A stretch of DNA of 64,000 nt from Thalassoglobus neptunius (GTDB lineage Bacteria; Planctomycetota; Planctomycetia; Planctomycetales; Planctomycetaceae). The DNA lies in NCBI RefSeq assembly GCF_007859735.1, contig NZ_SIHI01000001.1, positions 1,198,251 to 1,262,250 of the forward strand, given 5' to 3'. Made by a program: the position numbers and the translations under genes. Of this stretch, positions 28,041 through 38,004 are shown piece by piece; within the stretch, counting starts at the first letter, position 1; every line of letters begins with the position of its first letter. Under the pieces are notes generated by a model that was not told the origin of the DNA, did no database searches, and was given only the letters and a program-made list of their open reading frames with translations.

Positions 28041-29315
28041 TTACATTCCTGAGGCCAACGCTTCGAGATGTCGGCTGAAGTGGTCGGCGAGAACTTCTTT
28101 GTAGGTCTCTGGATGAGCTTCGAGGACCTCGCGAACGGCCGGTCCGAGTTCGGGATCTGTCAATGTTGACCCGAAGGTGCAGTGCAAAATTTGACGACCC
28201 GGTTCCGTGAATCCCACACCTTTTGGAACATCGGACCAGCACTCGAGGTAGACTTTCTCCAACTGCTCAGTGCTCAGATCGTCACCGGGAGTGACGGTGT
28301 CAACTGTTGCTGAGACGTGATAGGTCGCTTTGTCGACATCGTATCTTTCGCGACCAAATTGAACGATTCGTCGGAAGAGAGCTTCGTCGTGGCGAGCAAC
28401 GACGCGAAGCGCTTCGAGATAGCTCGTTCCGGCTGTTTTGACATGGAATCGTCCTCGAGTTGCCCGAGCGAGAACGCCGTACATCGACAACTTGTCGGAC
28501 CCCGAGTGCAGACTCAATTTGTAAGGGCCGAGCAGTTCAGCAATTGCAGCATGGTCGTGCAAAGACTTGTCGAGTGCTTTGACGTCGCCTTTATAGTCGA
28601 CTCCTTTTTCGAGTTCACCGATGAAGCGAGGAGCCAGGCTGACCAGCTTCATGCCCCCTTGGAGACATTGATCGGCGATGATGTAGTGTTCGGCAAGGGT
28701 CGTCGGTTGGTCGGTCTCATCGACGGAGAGTTCGATCTCGTAATCAGCCCCTTTGTCGCTGTGAACTTTCTTGATGTAGTCCCCAAGCGACAATGCTCGT
28801 TTGATGGCGGAGCCGTATTTGACTGCCGCCCGCATGCATGCCTGTTCGTTCAACTCGATCGTTGATCCGGTTGGCAAATCAATCGTCTTGCCAATATAGT
28901 TGTCGTACCAGGCAGCAGACTCGCGAATAGACTCGAATTTCTCTCGCAGTGTCGATTCGTCGTAGTCATCAGCTTTCTGGTCGACGTCATCAGAAGGATC
29001 GATCGTGAAAAACGTGAACCCCACGGCAGCGGTCACATCGACATCGTCGGGAGTTTTGAGATGGTCGGCATCGGCTCCGATTCGTCCGTCCCAGCCAGCT
29101 TGTTTGGCTCCGTTGAGAGCATCGTCCATGACCTGTTGCGCGGTTCTTTGGGTACGCGTCATTTCGCGAATGGACTGCTGTGGGAAGATGGGTTCGATTC
29201 CGCTTCCGGATCGTTTCATCGCTTCAACGTGACCGGGAGTTGCCAGTCCGATGCGGTCACCGAAACCAAAGCTTGGAGACAATCCAAGAGTCGTGCATTT
29301 TTGCTGTTCGCTCAT
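28041..29315 (-). CDS. uxaE: tagaturonate epimerase family protein
   Basis: The 424-residue protein matches the UxaE family. Its start is GLSPSFGFGDRIGLATPGHV, then TAQQVMDDALNGAKQAGW with GADADHLKTPDDVD, and a C-terminal PGRQILHCTFGS segment. UxaE interconverts tagaturonate and fructuronate in hexuronate catabolism; planctomycete members may act on related keto-sugar acids. It heads a set of sugar genes on the minus strand with an isomerase, a zinc dehydrogenase and an aldo/keto reductase. An overlapping frame on the plus strand is a shadow. Confidence 0.8.
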   Translation of the reverse strand: MSEQQKCTTLGLSPSFGFGDRIGLATPGHVEAMKRSGSGIEPIFPQQSIREMTRTQRTAQQVMDDALNGAKQAGWDGRIGADADHLKTPDDVDVTAAVGFTFFTIDPSDDVDQKADDYDESTLREKFESIRESAAWYDNYIGKTIDLPTGSTIELNEQACMRAAVKYGSAIKRALSLGDYIKKVHSDKGADYEIELSVDETDQPTTLAEHYIIADQCLQGGMKLVSLAPRFIGELEKGVDYKGDVKALDKSLHDHAAIAELLGPYKLSLHSGSDKLSMYGVLARATRGRFHVKTAGTSYLEALRVVARHDEALFRRIVQFGRERYDVDKATYHVSATVDTVTPGDDLSTEQLEKVYLECWSDVPKGVGFTEPGRQILHCTFGSTLTDPELGPAVREVLEAHPETYKEVLADHFSRHLEALASGM

Positions 29316-29365
29316 CGTGATCTCACTTTGTAATGTGGAAAGTTCGCCTGATGGAGAGGGCGGAA

Positions 29366-30184
29366 TTAGCTGCGGAAATATGTTTGAAACGCTTCGATGG
29401 TTTTCTCTGCGGTAGTTCGCGAGTCCGGAATCGGAAACGCTTCTGCAGATGCGTAGCCGTCGAATTCTGTCTCAATCATTGCGGCAGCGATGGGGGCGAA
29501 GTCCATGTGCCCGCGGCCTGTTGCTTGTCGATTCGAGTCGACGAAGTGCACGTGACCGATATATCCGCGGCCAGATCGAATAGCTTCAGCGAGATCCGCT
29601 TCTTCGATATTCATGTGGAAGAGATCGGCGAGGAGTTTGACATTCTTCGTCGACAGGGTTTTCAGGAATTCGACCCCATCAGCGATTGTCGTAATGAGAT
29701 TGGTTTCGTATCGATTGAGTGGCTCGTAAATCAGAGGAACATTTTTCTTTGCGGCGTACTCTCCCAGCTCGTTCAGAGCTTCTGCCAGAAGAGACAGTGC
29801 ATCGTTTCGGCTGAGGTCGCCTCCCCATCGTCCCTGCATCGAGCCGATGATGGCTGGAGCATTGAACTCACCGCCGAAGTCGATCATCTGGCGAATGAAG
29901 TCTTTGGCCGATTCACGTCGAGACTGGTCTGGGTCCGTCAGGTTCAGTCCGTGTTTGACCATTCCGGCGCCGGTTCCGACGGCGGCGACGTTGAGATTGA
30001 ACTTCTCAAGCAACCCCTTCAGTTCAGCACGATCAACAGTATCGTGAGAGGGGGCGAAGATTTCGATGGCGTCGAATCCGAGGTTCGAAGCATGCTCACA
30101 GGCGTCTGCGATTCCGTCCCAGAAAACGAACGGACCACCTCGGGCTTCTTCGACAAGACTGACAGTAATGGCTGACTGAATCAT
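29366..30184 (-). CDS. sugar phosphate isomerase/epimerase (AP-endonuclease-2 TIM barrel)
   Basis: The 272-residue protein has the xylose-isomerase-like TIM barrel. The metal-binding Glu is in LIYEPLNRYE, a second metal site in LLADLFHMNIEE with its Asp-His, then HVHFVDSNRQATGRGHMDF. The pattern is that of the hydroxypyruvate isomerase / tagatose-epimerase branch. It probably isomerises a keto-sugar intermediate in the same pathway as its neighbours. Spacing to the flanking genes is about 50 bases on each side, consistent with an operon. Confidence 0.88.
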   Translation of the reverse strand: MIQSAITVSLVEEARGGPFVFWDGIADACEHASNLGFDAIEIFAPSHDTVDRAELKGLLEKFNLNVAAVGTGAGMVKHGLNLTDPDQSRRESAKDFIRQMIDFGGEFNAPAIIGSMQGRWGGDLSRNDALSLLAEALNELGEYAAKKNVPLIYEPLNRYETNLITTIADGVEFLKTLSTKNVKLLADLFHMNIEEADLAEAIRSGRGYIGHVHFVDSNRQATGRGHMDFAPIAAAMIETEFDGYASAEAFPIPDSRTTAEKTIEAFQTYFRS

Positions 30185-30239
30185 TGTTTATCTTTCAGCT
30201 TGGGAGTTTCAACGATTGATAGTTGGGGGCGGGTGGGAC

Positions 30240-31265
<1,026 letters not shown>

Positions 31266-31406
31266 GATGAACTCCGAAGGAAATGCGTCTCAGTGGAATG
31301 TGTTGAATGGAAATTCGTCTTGAACTTGGAGCGATTCGTGCAACTCAAAGCAACGTTCATCGAGAGAGCGACGTTGCTGTGAATGCACAGCAATCATGAA
31401 AATCAT

Positions 31407-32357
31407 CTATGCGTCGACGACTGGGGAGTCATTGTTTTCGGGACGTCCTTCGATGTAGAACCAGTTGTGGATCGGCTTTAAGATCTTAAGAACGTCAGTG
31501 AGTAACGCTTCGTCGATTGTTTCTTCCGACCAGTCAACCCACTGGGAGACACGATTCGGGTTGGCCGATCCCGTGACACAGGTTGTGAAGTCGGGATTGG
31601 CGAGCGAAAACTGCAAAGCCAGTTTGGCGATGTCGGAACCGTGTTCTTTGCAGTGGTCAGCAGCTTGTTTGGCGATCTCGCGGACTTTCGGGGTGGCTTT
31701 GTGCCATTCGGGAAGTGGTGCACCGGTGAGCAAACGGGCTGAGAACGGAGCTGCATTCATCAACCCGACCCCCTTGTCTTTGCAGATCGGGACAAGCTCG
31801 AGTGCCATGTCGTTTTGGAGCGTGTAGTGATTGTATGTGAGCAGAACGCCAATGTCGCTGTTGGCGAGAACGTATTTGAACATCTTCATCGGGTAGCCAC
31901 TGACCCCGATAAAGCGGACCTTCCCTTTCTCAACTTGTTTCCGCAGAGCGGGCAGTGTCTCGTTGACGATTTGAGACATCTCGACGAATTCCAGATCGTG
32001 GCAGAGAACGATATCGAGGTGATCGACTTTCATTCGTTCGAGCGAAATATCGACACTTTCCTCAACTCGACGGGCGCTGAAGTCAAAGTGCTGACCGGCG
32101 TAGCGTCCCAGTTTAGTTCCCAGGTAGTATGAATCACGCGGAAGTCCCGGAAGGACGCGGCCCAGAAGCATTTCGCTCATTCCGCGACCGTAAAACGGCG
32201 AGGTGTCAATGAAGTTCATCCCGCGTTCGATCGCGACATGAACGCTGCGAAACGCCTCGTCGAGGTCGATTTGTCGAAACTCCTGCCCGAGTGACGAGGC
32301 TCCGAAGGAGAGTTTCGTCAACTCGATTCCAGTTTTGCCCAGAGGTCGTTTTTCCAT
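31407..32357 (-). CDS. aldo/keto reductase, L-galactose/L-fucose dehydrogenase-like
   Basis: From the ATG at 32357 this is 316 residues. Start MEKRPLGKTGIELTKLSFGA, catalytic Tyr in FIDTSPFYGRGMSE, then GTKLGRY with the Lys, and DIVLCHDLEF with the His. The C-terminal NADP-loop is CVTGSANPNRVSQWVDW. The closest recognisable group is plant-type L-galactose dehydrogenase and bacterial D-threo-aldose dehydrogenases, which open aldose oxidation pathways. An in-frame ATG 72 bases upstream gives a non-conserved extension. It is first in the sugar cluster and is divergent from the AraC regulator. Confidence 0.87.
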   Translation of the reverse strand: MEKRPLGKTGIELTKLSFGASSLGQEFRQIDLDEAFRSVHVAIERGMNFIDTSPFYGRGMSEMLLGRVLPGLPRDSYYLGTKLGRYAGQHFDFSARRVEESVDISLERMKVDHLDIVLCHDLEFVEMSQIVNETLPALRKQVEKGKVRFIGVSGYPMKMFKYVLANSDIGVLLTYNHYTLQNDMALELVPICKDKGVGLMNAAPFSARLLTGAPLPEWHKATPKVREIAKQAADHCKEHGSDIAKLALQFSLANPDFTTCVTGSANPNRVSQWVDWSEETIDEALLTDVLKILKPIHNWFYIEGRPENNDSPVVDA

Positions 32358-32531
32358 GATCTGGTTACATTCGTTTGAAGAGATGCGGGATGCGGTGTTT
32401 GAATTTCGGAGAATCGTCGCAGCTGCCATCTGAAACCGACATTGTCCGAACTGTGGTGAAATTATGCCAATCGATCAACAAACTTGAATGGCTAGACTTT
32501 ACATTTGGATGTCAATTTTTAACATCGAGAG

Positions 32532-33422
32532 ATGTCCAGTTCGTCAGCACAGTCAGCGCTTCCCGAGTTCGTCTCCAAGCAAGTCACAGAAGCGAGACGT
32601 TTCTTCCTGAATCTGAATCCTGTTCACGAGAGTCCGTTCGATGTCGTCTGCGGAGGCGTCGAAACGACCCGTCCTGAATACGTTGTCGACCGCGAGGATT
32701 TTCCTTACTTCGCTGTTGAATTCGTCTCCGAAGGCGAAGGGACTTTGCTTCTGGATGGGGGCACGTTTCGGTTGGCTCCGAGAGTGATTTTTGCTTACGG
32801 ACCGGGAACTTCGCACACCATTCGAAGTCACAGCGACAACGTGATGCGAAAGTTCTATGTCGATTTCGTTGGAACTCAGGCAATTCAAATGCTTGAGGAA
32901 TCGAAGTTGAGGTCAACATCGCAGCGCTTCGTGGCATTGACTGTCGGTCGCGTTCACGAGATTGCTGAAATCTACGAATTGCTCGTTCGCAACGGACTCA
33001 ACAACGGGCCAATGGTGACGCCGATCTGCAACTCGCTCACGCAGTTGTTGCTTCTGAAGGTTCAGGAGGTCAGTCTCCCGCAAGAGAACTCGATGCCGCA
33101 GGCGTATTTCACCTTTGAACGGGTTCGCCAACTCATTGACGAAAAGTTCCTGCAACTGGATTCGGCACAAGATGTGGCTCATGAGTGCCAGCTGACTCCT
33201 GTGCATCTTTCGCGACTGTTCAGTCGGTTTTCGGATTGCGGGGCATATCAATATTTGCTGAGAAAGAAAATGAATTACGCCGCAGGATTGCTGATGAACG
33301 AGGGGCTGCTGGTCAAAGAAGTGGCAGCGAAGTTGAATTTTGGAGACCCGTTTCGCTTCTCGCGGTCGTTCAAACGAGTTTACGGAATCGCCCCGACTGA
33401 TCTTCTGCGGGCGCGACGATAG
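32532..33422 (+). CDS. AraC-family transcriptional regulator
   Basis: The 296-residue protein has an N-terminal cupin-like sugar-sensing domain (YFAVEFVSEGEGTLLLDGG, later FAYGPGTSHTIRSH). A C-terminal AraC double helix-turn-helix follows (about 195-295: DVAHECQLTPVHLSRLFSRF and VKEVAAKLNFGDPFRFSRSF, ending YGIAPTDLL). It is divergent from the aldo/keto reductase with a 174-bp shared spacer, so it probably induces the sugar genes at 28041-32357. Confidence 0.92.
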   Translation: MSSSSAQSALPEFVSKQVTEARRFFLNLNPVHESPFDVVCGGVETTRPEYVVDREDFPYFAVEFVSEGEGTLLLDGGTFRLAPRVIFAYGPGTSHTIRSHSDNVMRKFYVDFVGTQAIQMLEESKLRSTSQRFVALTVGRVHEIAEIYELLVRNGLNNGPMVTPICNSLTQLLLLKVQEVSLPQENSMPQAYFTFERVRQLIDEKFLQLDSAQDVAHECQLTPVHLSRLFSRFSDCGAYQYLLRKKMNYAAGLLMNEGLLVKEVAAKLNFGDPFRFSRSFKRVYGIAPTDLLRARR

Positions 33423-33863
33423 AATGTTCCCGCAGCCGTGAGTCGTTCATGCAAAGTGCTTGCAGTTTCAGAAGTCGTCGGTGAATGTCTTCCGCGTGAT
33501 TGCAGTGTGATCTGTGAGATGAGACGCTGAATGTCATCGCCAGTTTGAAAACTGAGTGTCTAAGAGCCTATCCGGAATCCTCTTCATGCTGTAAGTCGGT
33601 ATTTGAACGGAGCTTGGTTGGGTGAAGGAGCTAAGCGGCGGAGCATGCGACCAATGGAAGCCACATAGATCATGGCTTCGCTCGATTTGGTGATCAGTTC
33701 AAACAAATGGTGAAAACCAAAAGTCTGAACACCTGACAACAAGTGATCATCTGGGCGCTACGCTTTTATTCCGTCACACCCTCTCCGTCGAGCGCTACGT
33801 TTTCTGACCGATGTCTACAGTCGTGTAGATCTACACAAATACAGGCCGACGCAGATCCGGAGA
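33423..33863. other. intergenic with insertion-sequence remnant; start of accessory region
   Basis: Apart from the transposase tail at 33589-33748 I see no gene here. A GAGCCTATCC motif at 33565 resembles the terminal repeat of IS5-group elements and would be the outer end of that remnant. Sequence character changes to the right, where phage-like genes begin. Confidence 0.5.
33589..33748 (-). pseudogene. C-terminal remnant of an IS5-like transposase
   Basis: On the minus strand one frame reads LSGVQTFGFHHLFELITKSS, then EAMIYVASIGRMLRRLA, and ends FKYRLTA and a stop at 33589. The ending, with an AMIYVA-type helix then a basic Arg-Leu-Ala tail, matches IS5-group DDE transposases. The catalytic N-terminal part is gone. 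The identification rests on this short tail only. Confidence 0.5.
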
Positions 33864-34097
33864 TCAGCGGTCGGACTTGAACAGATTCAGCAGTGAGAGA
33901 TCGAGCGGTTGCGAGGTCAGCAATCGCAGGATGACATTCAGAATCAGGACGATCGGCAGGGCGTAGCCTGCAAATTCATCCGGCAGCCCACCGGAATTGA
34001 TCGCCTCCAGAATCGAGCCGACGGCAAAGACAGCGAACACGATCAGATTCGCCCAGAGAGTTTTCGAGGTCAAAACCGACTTGGGTTGTTCGTTCAT
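33864..34097 (-). CDS. small holin-like membrane protein
   Basis: From the ATG at 34097 (AGGGA upstream) this is 77 residues. A short soluble start (MNEQPKSVLTSKTLWANLI) runs into one hydrophobic helix (VFAVFAVGSILEAI), then a second (YALPIVLILNVILRLLT) ending TSQPL. The SKTLW...NVILRxLTxxP pattern is typical of short phage holin-like proteins, but without lysis genes beside it the role is uncertain. Confidence 0.55.
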   Translation of the reverse strand: MNEQPKSVLTSKTLWANLIVFAVFAVGSILEAINSGGLPDEFAGYALPIVLILNVILRLLTSQPLDLSLLNLFKSDR

Positions 34098-34417
34098 GAT
34101 TTCCCTTCCGTGGGTGTTCAGGTTCGCTCTCACAGCGAACACATACGAAGTCAATGAGGCATGCCATCATGGCGATTGAGACGAAAACAACCTCGACGCT
34201 GGGAGTTGAGTCGATACGATGAAAGTCACTGCGTCAGCGATCCGCCTCGTGCAGATCTCGGCAGTGACTCCGGACCATCCCGACCCGTTTCATCGCACGT
34301 TCAAGGAAGAACAACCCTGCCACTACGTCAGGGGCGATGTCAAGACGTTCGCAGAGCGAACGCGGTCGAACACATCAGTGTTCGCCTGACAACACAGCAC
34401 CGACAAAGGAAGGTCAG

Positions 34418-34720
34418 ATGGTCCGGAGAGTCCAGAGTAGTGAAGGTCCGTTGGATGATGGTCGAGCCTGGGATGATGACTTCGATCCGGAGCCAGCGGA
34501 GATGAAGCCTTCGAAGAAACCTCGCAGCCGATCTCTGAAGCTCAAGAAGCAGATCAGCCTGATGATCACCCGGGAGGAGTATCGCCTCCTGGAACTTGAA
34601 GCCTCGCGTCGATCGTCGATCGGCACCAAATCGAGCGGCACCTCGTCGCGACCGGTCTACGTGACCGACCTCTTGCGAGAAGTCCTGCAGCCGCTGCTTG
34701 AGCAACTCGCAAATAATTGA
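34418..34720 (+). CDS. small basic ribbon-helix-helix-like protein
   Basis: The ATG at 34418 follows GGAAGG and gives 100 residues. The acidic N-terminal half (DDGRAWDDDFDPEPAE) is followed by a Lys-rich stretch. Then comes KKQISLMITREEYRLLELEA and YVTDLLREVLQPLL, which resembles the strand-helix-helix of CopG/Arc proteins. This suggests a DNA-binding regulator of a mobile element, perhaps controlling the methylase gene downstream. I do not recognise a named family. Confidence 0.55.
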   Translation: MVRRVQSSEGPLDDGRAWDDDFDPEPAEMKPSKKPRSRSLKLKKQISLMITREEYRLLELEASRRSSIGTKSSGTSSRPVYVTDLLREVLQPLLEQLANN

Positions 34721-34893
34721 TCGGCGACTCTAGAATTCTATTGACTGCCCCGTCGCAGTAGTCAGATCGTGCACGCCCAGCTTCGAGCAGGACTGTCACC
34801 GGGGGCAACCGATGACAGTCCCTAACGCGAAACATGTTGACCTAGCTAGGAGGTCGCTACATTCCGCGTGTGCGCGGTAGAAAGTGCGACATC

Positions 34894-35970
34894 ATGTCTG
34901 CCAACACTCCCTGTCATCGGTCTGCCCAGTCTTCGCAATTGAGCAACTCACCTGTCACCCGCAGGACCACTGCGAGCGACAAAAAACTCCTGCGCTGTCC
35001 ATTCCCGTACTTCGGCGGGAAGAGTTCGATTGTTCCGATCGTCAATGAGCGGTTTGGAGAGATCACTGCTTTGAGAGAACCATTCGCTGGCTCGGCAGCA
35101 CTCACACTCGCCAGAGAGCCCGTCGCCCACGAAGCCCTCAACGATGTGAATCACTACATCGTGAACTTCTGGAGAGCGATCAAATCCGATCCCGAATCTG
35201 TCGCGGAGCATGCTCACCATCCCGTCACGGAAGCCGATCTCCACGCGCGAAGTACTTACCTGTTCCGAGGCGATGCAGTGAAAGGAGCCCAGCATCGGAT
35301 CGCACAAGATCCGGAGTACTTCGATCCCCGCCTGGCGGGCTGGTATGCCTGGGGCAAATCGTGCCAGATCGCGAATGCGTTCGAGGGCGTGCAGAAGTCC
35401 AAACCTTCGATGCGTGGCAATGGAGTCTGTGTTCCGGTCTACCGCACTCAGCGAGCCCGTCAACTGGCACTGATCGACTGGTTCGGGGCGTTGGCCGAAC
35501 GACTCCACAACGTCCGGATTCTGTATGGGGACTGGCAGCGACTCGTTTCGGCCCCATCCTCGCTGGGACTCTTCAATAAGAACTCCATTTCCGGAATCTT
35601 TCTGGATCCACCGTACGCCCACAGTCTGGCCCGAGTTCAGCAGCTGCTCGGCCTGGCGACTGAAATCTCAGATCCCGATCGCGGCCGCACAGACTGCTAC
35701 CTGTGCGACGACGACAAGAGCCAGGTCGACCAGCTCGTCGCCGACGTCAATCACTGGTGCCAGCAGTCAGGCAGCAATCCCCGACTCAGAATCGCCCTCT
35801 GCGGTTATTCGGGCGAACATGACAACCTCGTGAGCGATCACAGCTGGACCAAGCACTCCTGGACAACCCACGGAGGCTGGGCCAACACCAGCAAGAAGAC
35901 AGACACCCGCGGGAAAGAAAACAAATCCCGCGAAACAATCTGGTTCTCACCGGGGTGCGTTGGTGAGTAG
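34894..35970 (+). CDS. D12-class DNA adenine methyltransferase (Dam type)
   Basis: The 358-residue protein has the D12-class motifs: SAM-binding FPYFGGKSSIVPIV, then REPFAGSAALTLAR, and catalytic DPPY at about 238 (GIFLDPPYAHSLA). The C-terminus ends SRETIWFSPGC, the usual Dam-like closing strand. It would methylate adenine-N6, probably in GATC. No restriction gene is adjacent, so it is an orphan, phage-type methylase. An in-frame GTG at 34870 is an alternative start. Confidence 0.85.
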   Translation: MSANTPCHRSAQSSQLSNSPVTRRTTASDKKLLRCPFPYFGGKSSIVPIVNERFGEITALREPFAGSAALTLAREPVAHEALNDVNHYIVNFWRAIKSDPESVAEHAHHPVTEADLHARSTYLFRGDAVKGAQHRIAQDPEYFDPRLAGWYAWGKSCQIANAFEGVQKSKPSMRGNGVCVPVYRTQRARQLALIDWFGALAERLHNVRILYGDWQRLVSAPSSLGLFNKNSISGIFLDPPYAHSLARVQQLLGLATEISDPDRGRTDCYLCDDDKSQVDQLVADVNHWCQQSGSNPRLRIALCGYSGEHDNLVSDHSWTKHSWTTHGGWANTSKKTDTRGKENKSRETIWFSPGCVGE

Positions 35971-36177
35971 TTTGGAAGTGTTCCAAAACCTCGCCCCCTG
36001 CACTGAGCCTCGAATACATCCGAGGTGAGCTACAAGTGATAGAGCGAAAGGAAGCTGACCAATTCCAGGCCATGCAATTGAGGAGTGCCGTCGAAGGAAA
36101 ACTCACAGCGGTGTGCAGGGTCGGAGCAGGAAAGTGCATTGATCTGATTGTCGACAATCGTGTCGAACGACGAGATG

Positions 36178-36267
36178 GTTCAACGACCATGATCAGCGGG
36201 TTGTGGCTGTTGACGTGGATTTCAGACTACGGGCGGACCACAACTCCGCTGCATCATTTTGTTATGC
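36178..36267 (-). repeat. attC-like site after cassette 3
   Basis: Outer boxes TTCAAC (near 36180) and GTTATGC (36261-36267) enclose an imperfect palindrome. GATCAGCGGGTTGTGG on the left pairs with CCACAACTCCGCTGCATC on the right, with extra unpaired bases and a loop of about 30 bases. Imperfect pairing with AAC/GTT core boxes and bulged bases is the hallmark of integron attC sites. It starts 7 bases after the stop of the cassette gene at 36274. Confidence 0.6.
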
Positions 36268-36273
36268 CGCTGC

Positions 36274-36723
36274 CTATGGGGCAAGTCGTTGCTTGGTAGA
36301 TTTTGCGTGGAATGGCTTGGCCTTGATGACGAGGGAACTGGGCGAGTCAAGTACGGTGAGCACAAGCACATCGTCGACTATGGTGTAGCGGAAATCCGTT
36401 TGCTTCCCCAAAACTGTGCCCCGAAAACGTCCATTTTGCCCCGCAGGAAGGCGACTTGTTTTTGTGACAAGCTCCTGAACGTTCCATGGTTGTGCTTCCG
36501 TCACCAACCGGAACGTAAGCTTGCCTTTGGCGAAGTGAACGCTGCCCAAAGTGTATTCTGCGGTCACTCGTCCGTTGGTTGATTCCGTCCCCGTGAAGTC
36601 ATCAGAAGGCTTGCCGTTGCGTTCGACGGAGGTGACACGCCAAAGCGAATCACGCAACGTTTCGGCGGCGTCAATGGTGGAGCTGGAAAAAACTAAAGCG
36701 AGAACTGGAATCACGCGAAACAT
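36274..36723 (-). CDS. secreted hypothetical protein (integron cassette 3)
   Basis: The 149-residue protein has a signal peptide (FRVIPVLALVFSSSTIDAAE) and then a beta-rich domain (SLWRVTSVERNGKPSDDF, then EYTLGSVHFAKGKLTFRL). This resembles small lipocalin-like planctomycete proteins but no named family. The gene lies between two attC-like palindromes and is read away from the IntI-like gene, as cassettes are. No function can be given. Confidence 0.6.
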   Translation of the reverse strand: MFRVIPVLALVFSSSTIDAAETLRDSLWRVTSVERNGKPSDDFTGTESTNGRVTAEYTLGSVHFAKGKLTFRLVTEAQPWNVQELVTKTSRLPAGQNGRFRGTVLGKQTDFRYTIVDDVLVLTVLDSPSSLVIKAKPFHAKSTKQRLAP

Positions 36724-36768
36724 AGTGGCGTCCTTACGTATTGAATTTTGAAACTGTGTCGTGTTGCG

Positions 36769-36895
36769 GAATAACGTGTAAAATCACCGGGTTGCCGCCA
36801 GTGACGTTGACTTCAATTTCCGCCGGGCCGGCGCGGTTGATCTTCCATTTTGAAAACGCGTGACCGGCGGCTCCGCGTTCATGCCTTTGTTATTC
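36769..36895 (-). repeat. attC-like site between cassettes 2 and 3
   Basis: GAATAAC (36769-36775) and GTTATTC (36889-36895) are perfect complements at the two ends of a 127-bp imperfect palindrome. The inner arms GCCGCCAGTGACG and CGTGACCGGCGGC also pair with one mismatch region. The right box overlaps the stop codon of cassette gene 2, as is common. Size and arrangement fit a long, VCR-like attC site. Confidence 0.65.
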
Positions 36896-37141
36896 GCCGG
36901 ATTTTCCACTGGTTTGGGGATTTGACTTCCTGGCAATCGCGCATGAAATCACCAATCCCCATAAACCGCCTAGTACTGTGAAGGCAAGCACGGCCATTAC
37001 TGGGGATACTTCCTGAAGTCCGGACTCTACGGGAAGCGTCGGGAGTGTCATTGCTGGTTTGATGCTGAGCGCGAACGCAACGAGCGCTGACAAGAAGCAT
37101 GGAAACCAAATCGGCATTCGATATGTGAGAGTCTTTGCCAT
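36890..37141 (-). CDS. small membrane protein (integron cassette 2)
   Basis: From the ATG at 37141 (GGAGAA upstream) this is 83 residues with two hydrophobic helices (IWFPCFLSALVAFALSI and PVMAVLAFTVLGGLWGLVIS). No family recognised. Longer readings from upstream starts have no support and run into the attC-like site. The stop TAA is inside the attC box GAATAAC. Confidence 0.5.
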   Translation of the reverse strand: MAKTLTYRMPIWFPCFLSALVAFALSIKPAMTLPTLPVESGLQEVSPVMAVLAFTVLGGLWGLVISCAIARKSNPQTSGKSGE

Positions 37142-37296
37142 CGAATTTCTCCAGAGTGCGGAAGCTTTAGAAGCTCTTCGGTCGATTGTTGCAAATATTG
37201 TTTCAAACGCAACAGCGAGCCGTTTAGTAAACGAAAAACCACCGCTAACAGTTTGACCGTTGTGAGGCCAAGGAAAGTTACCGACAAAGGGCTGTA

Positions 37297-37432
37297 GGCG
37301 AACGTTACGGATCACGCGGGCGGGACAAGTGATCGTCCATTTGAATCCGCACGCAAGCCCGCCTCGCGTGCATCCGATGGTTCGTCGGCGTTTCGTGTGA
37401 CCTGCGCATTTCAGGGCATGCGTCAGTTCGCC
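37297..37432 (-). repeat. attC-like site between cassettes 1 and 2
   Basis: GGCGAAC (37297-37303) and GTTCGCC (37426-37432) are perfect complements at the ends of a 136-bp region. Inside it CCGCACGCAAGC and CTCGCGTGCATCC form an imperfect hairpin. The outer box overlaps the stop codon of cassette gene 1 at 37423. It is less regular than the other two sites. Confidence 0.5.
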
Positions 37433-37854
37433 ATCGTATCGTGCTTGGGAAGTCGCTGGTCGATATTTCCAATTTGGTCGTAGGCATGGAGCGTCCGAAA
37501 CGTAGTGCCATCTGCATCCGTGGCGTCCAGGACAATATACCGTTGGTAAATCCGCATCTGCGTACCGTCATCACCTGCGGCCAATCCGCCGAACGAGCCA
37601 TCTGGATTGGCGGGATGTCCAGGACCGATGAAGTGTACAGACACAACATCCGTGAAGAGCAAGTCACCCAGAACGGAACTGTGTTCCTTCGAGGCTGCTT
37701 CGAGCTTGATTTCTGGACCTGGAGGGAAATATTGAACGTCGTCCTCAAGGTAGTGGGGTGATGGCAGCGTTTGTCCGTCGCTACCAAACACGCTTACGCA
37801 AACAGCGAGCACTCCCAGTGTCATTACGATGATGGGTTTGTAGCACTTTTCCAT
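37423..37854 (-). CDS. secreted hypothetical protein (integron cassette 1)
   Basis: The 143-residue protein has a signal peptide (IIVMTLGVLAVCVSVFGSDG) and a domain with YFPPGPEIKLEAASKEH and SVHFIGPGHPANPDGSFGG. I do not recognise a family. It is the first gene on the divergent side of the IntI-like gene, with an attI-like region of about 150 bases between them, the expected place for the first cassette. Confidence 0.55.
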   Translation of the reverse strand: MEKCYKPIIVMTLGVLAVCVSVFGSDGQTLPSPHYLEDDVQYFPPGPEIKLEAASKEHSSVLGDLLFTDVVSVHFIGPGHPANPDGSFGGLAAGDDGTQMRIYQRYIVLDATDADGTTFRTLHAYDQIGNIDQRLPKHDTMAN

Positions 37855-37926
37855 CTGTTAGGCTCCTTCCGCGAGAGTTCGGCTAGAAGTAGTAGTCGAG
37901 CGGGCGCTCAGTCCGACGAACTTGTT

Positions 37927-37954
37927 ATTCAACTGCGCTGTAATTTAACTGCGC
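37927..37954 (-). other. attI-like recombination site
   Basis: On the minus strand GTTGAAT and GTTAAAT, both exact fits to the GTTRRRY crossover box of integrons, occur 16 bp apart. Each is preceded by GCGCA, giving a direct repeat of AACTGCGC (37931-37938 and 37947-37954) on the plus strand. It lies between the IntI-like gene and the first cassette, where attI belongs. Confidence 0.55.
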
Positions 37955-38004
37955 GCAGGATTTTACCGGGACGGAGCCACCTTTTCCAGTAAAAGGTGAG
38001 CACA

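Noticed and set aside
28317-28865. 182-residue plus-strand frame in the epimerase gene
   Set aside because: Antisense shadow; composition is that of the reverse reading of the real gene.
35786-36299. Frames of 134 (minus) and 87 (plus) residues between Dam and the cassettes
   Set aside because: They overlap the Dam 3' end and the attC-like palindrome and show no protein-like pattern.
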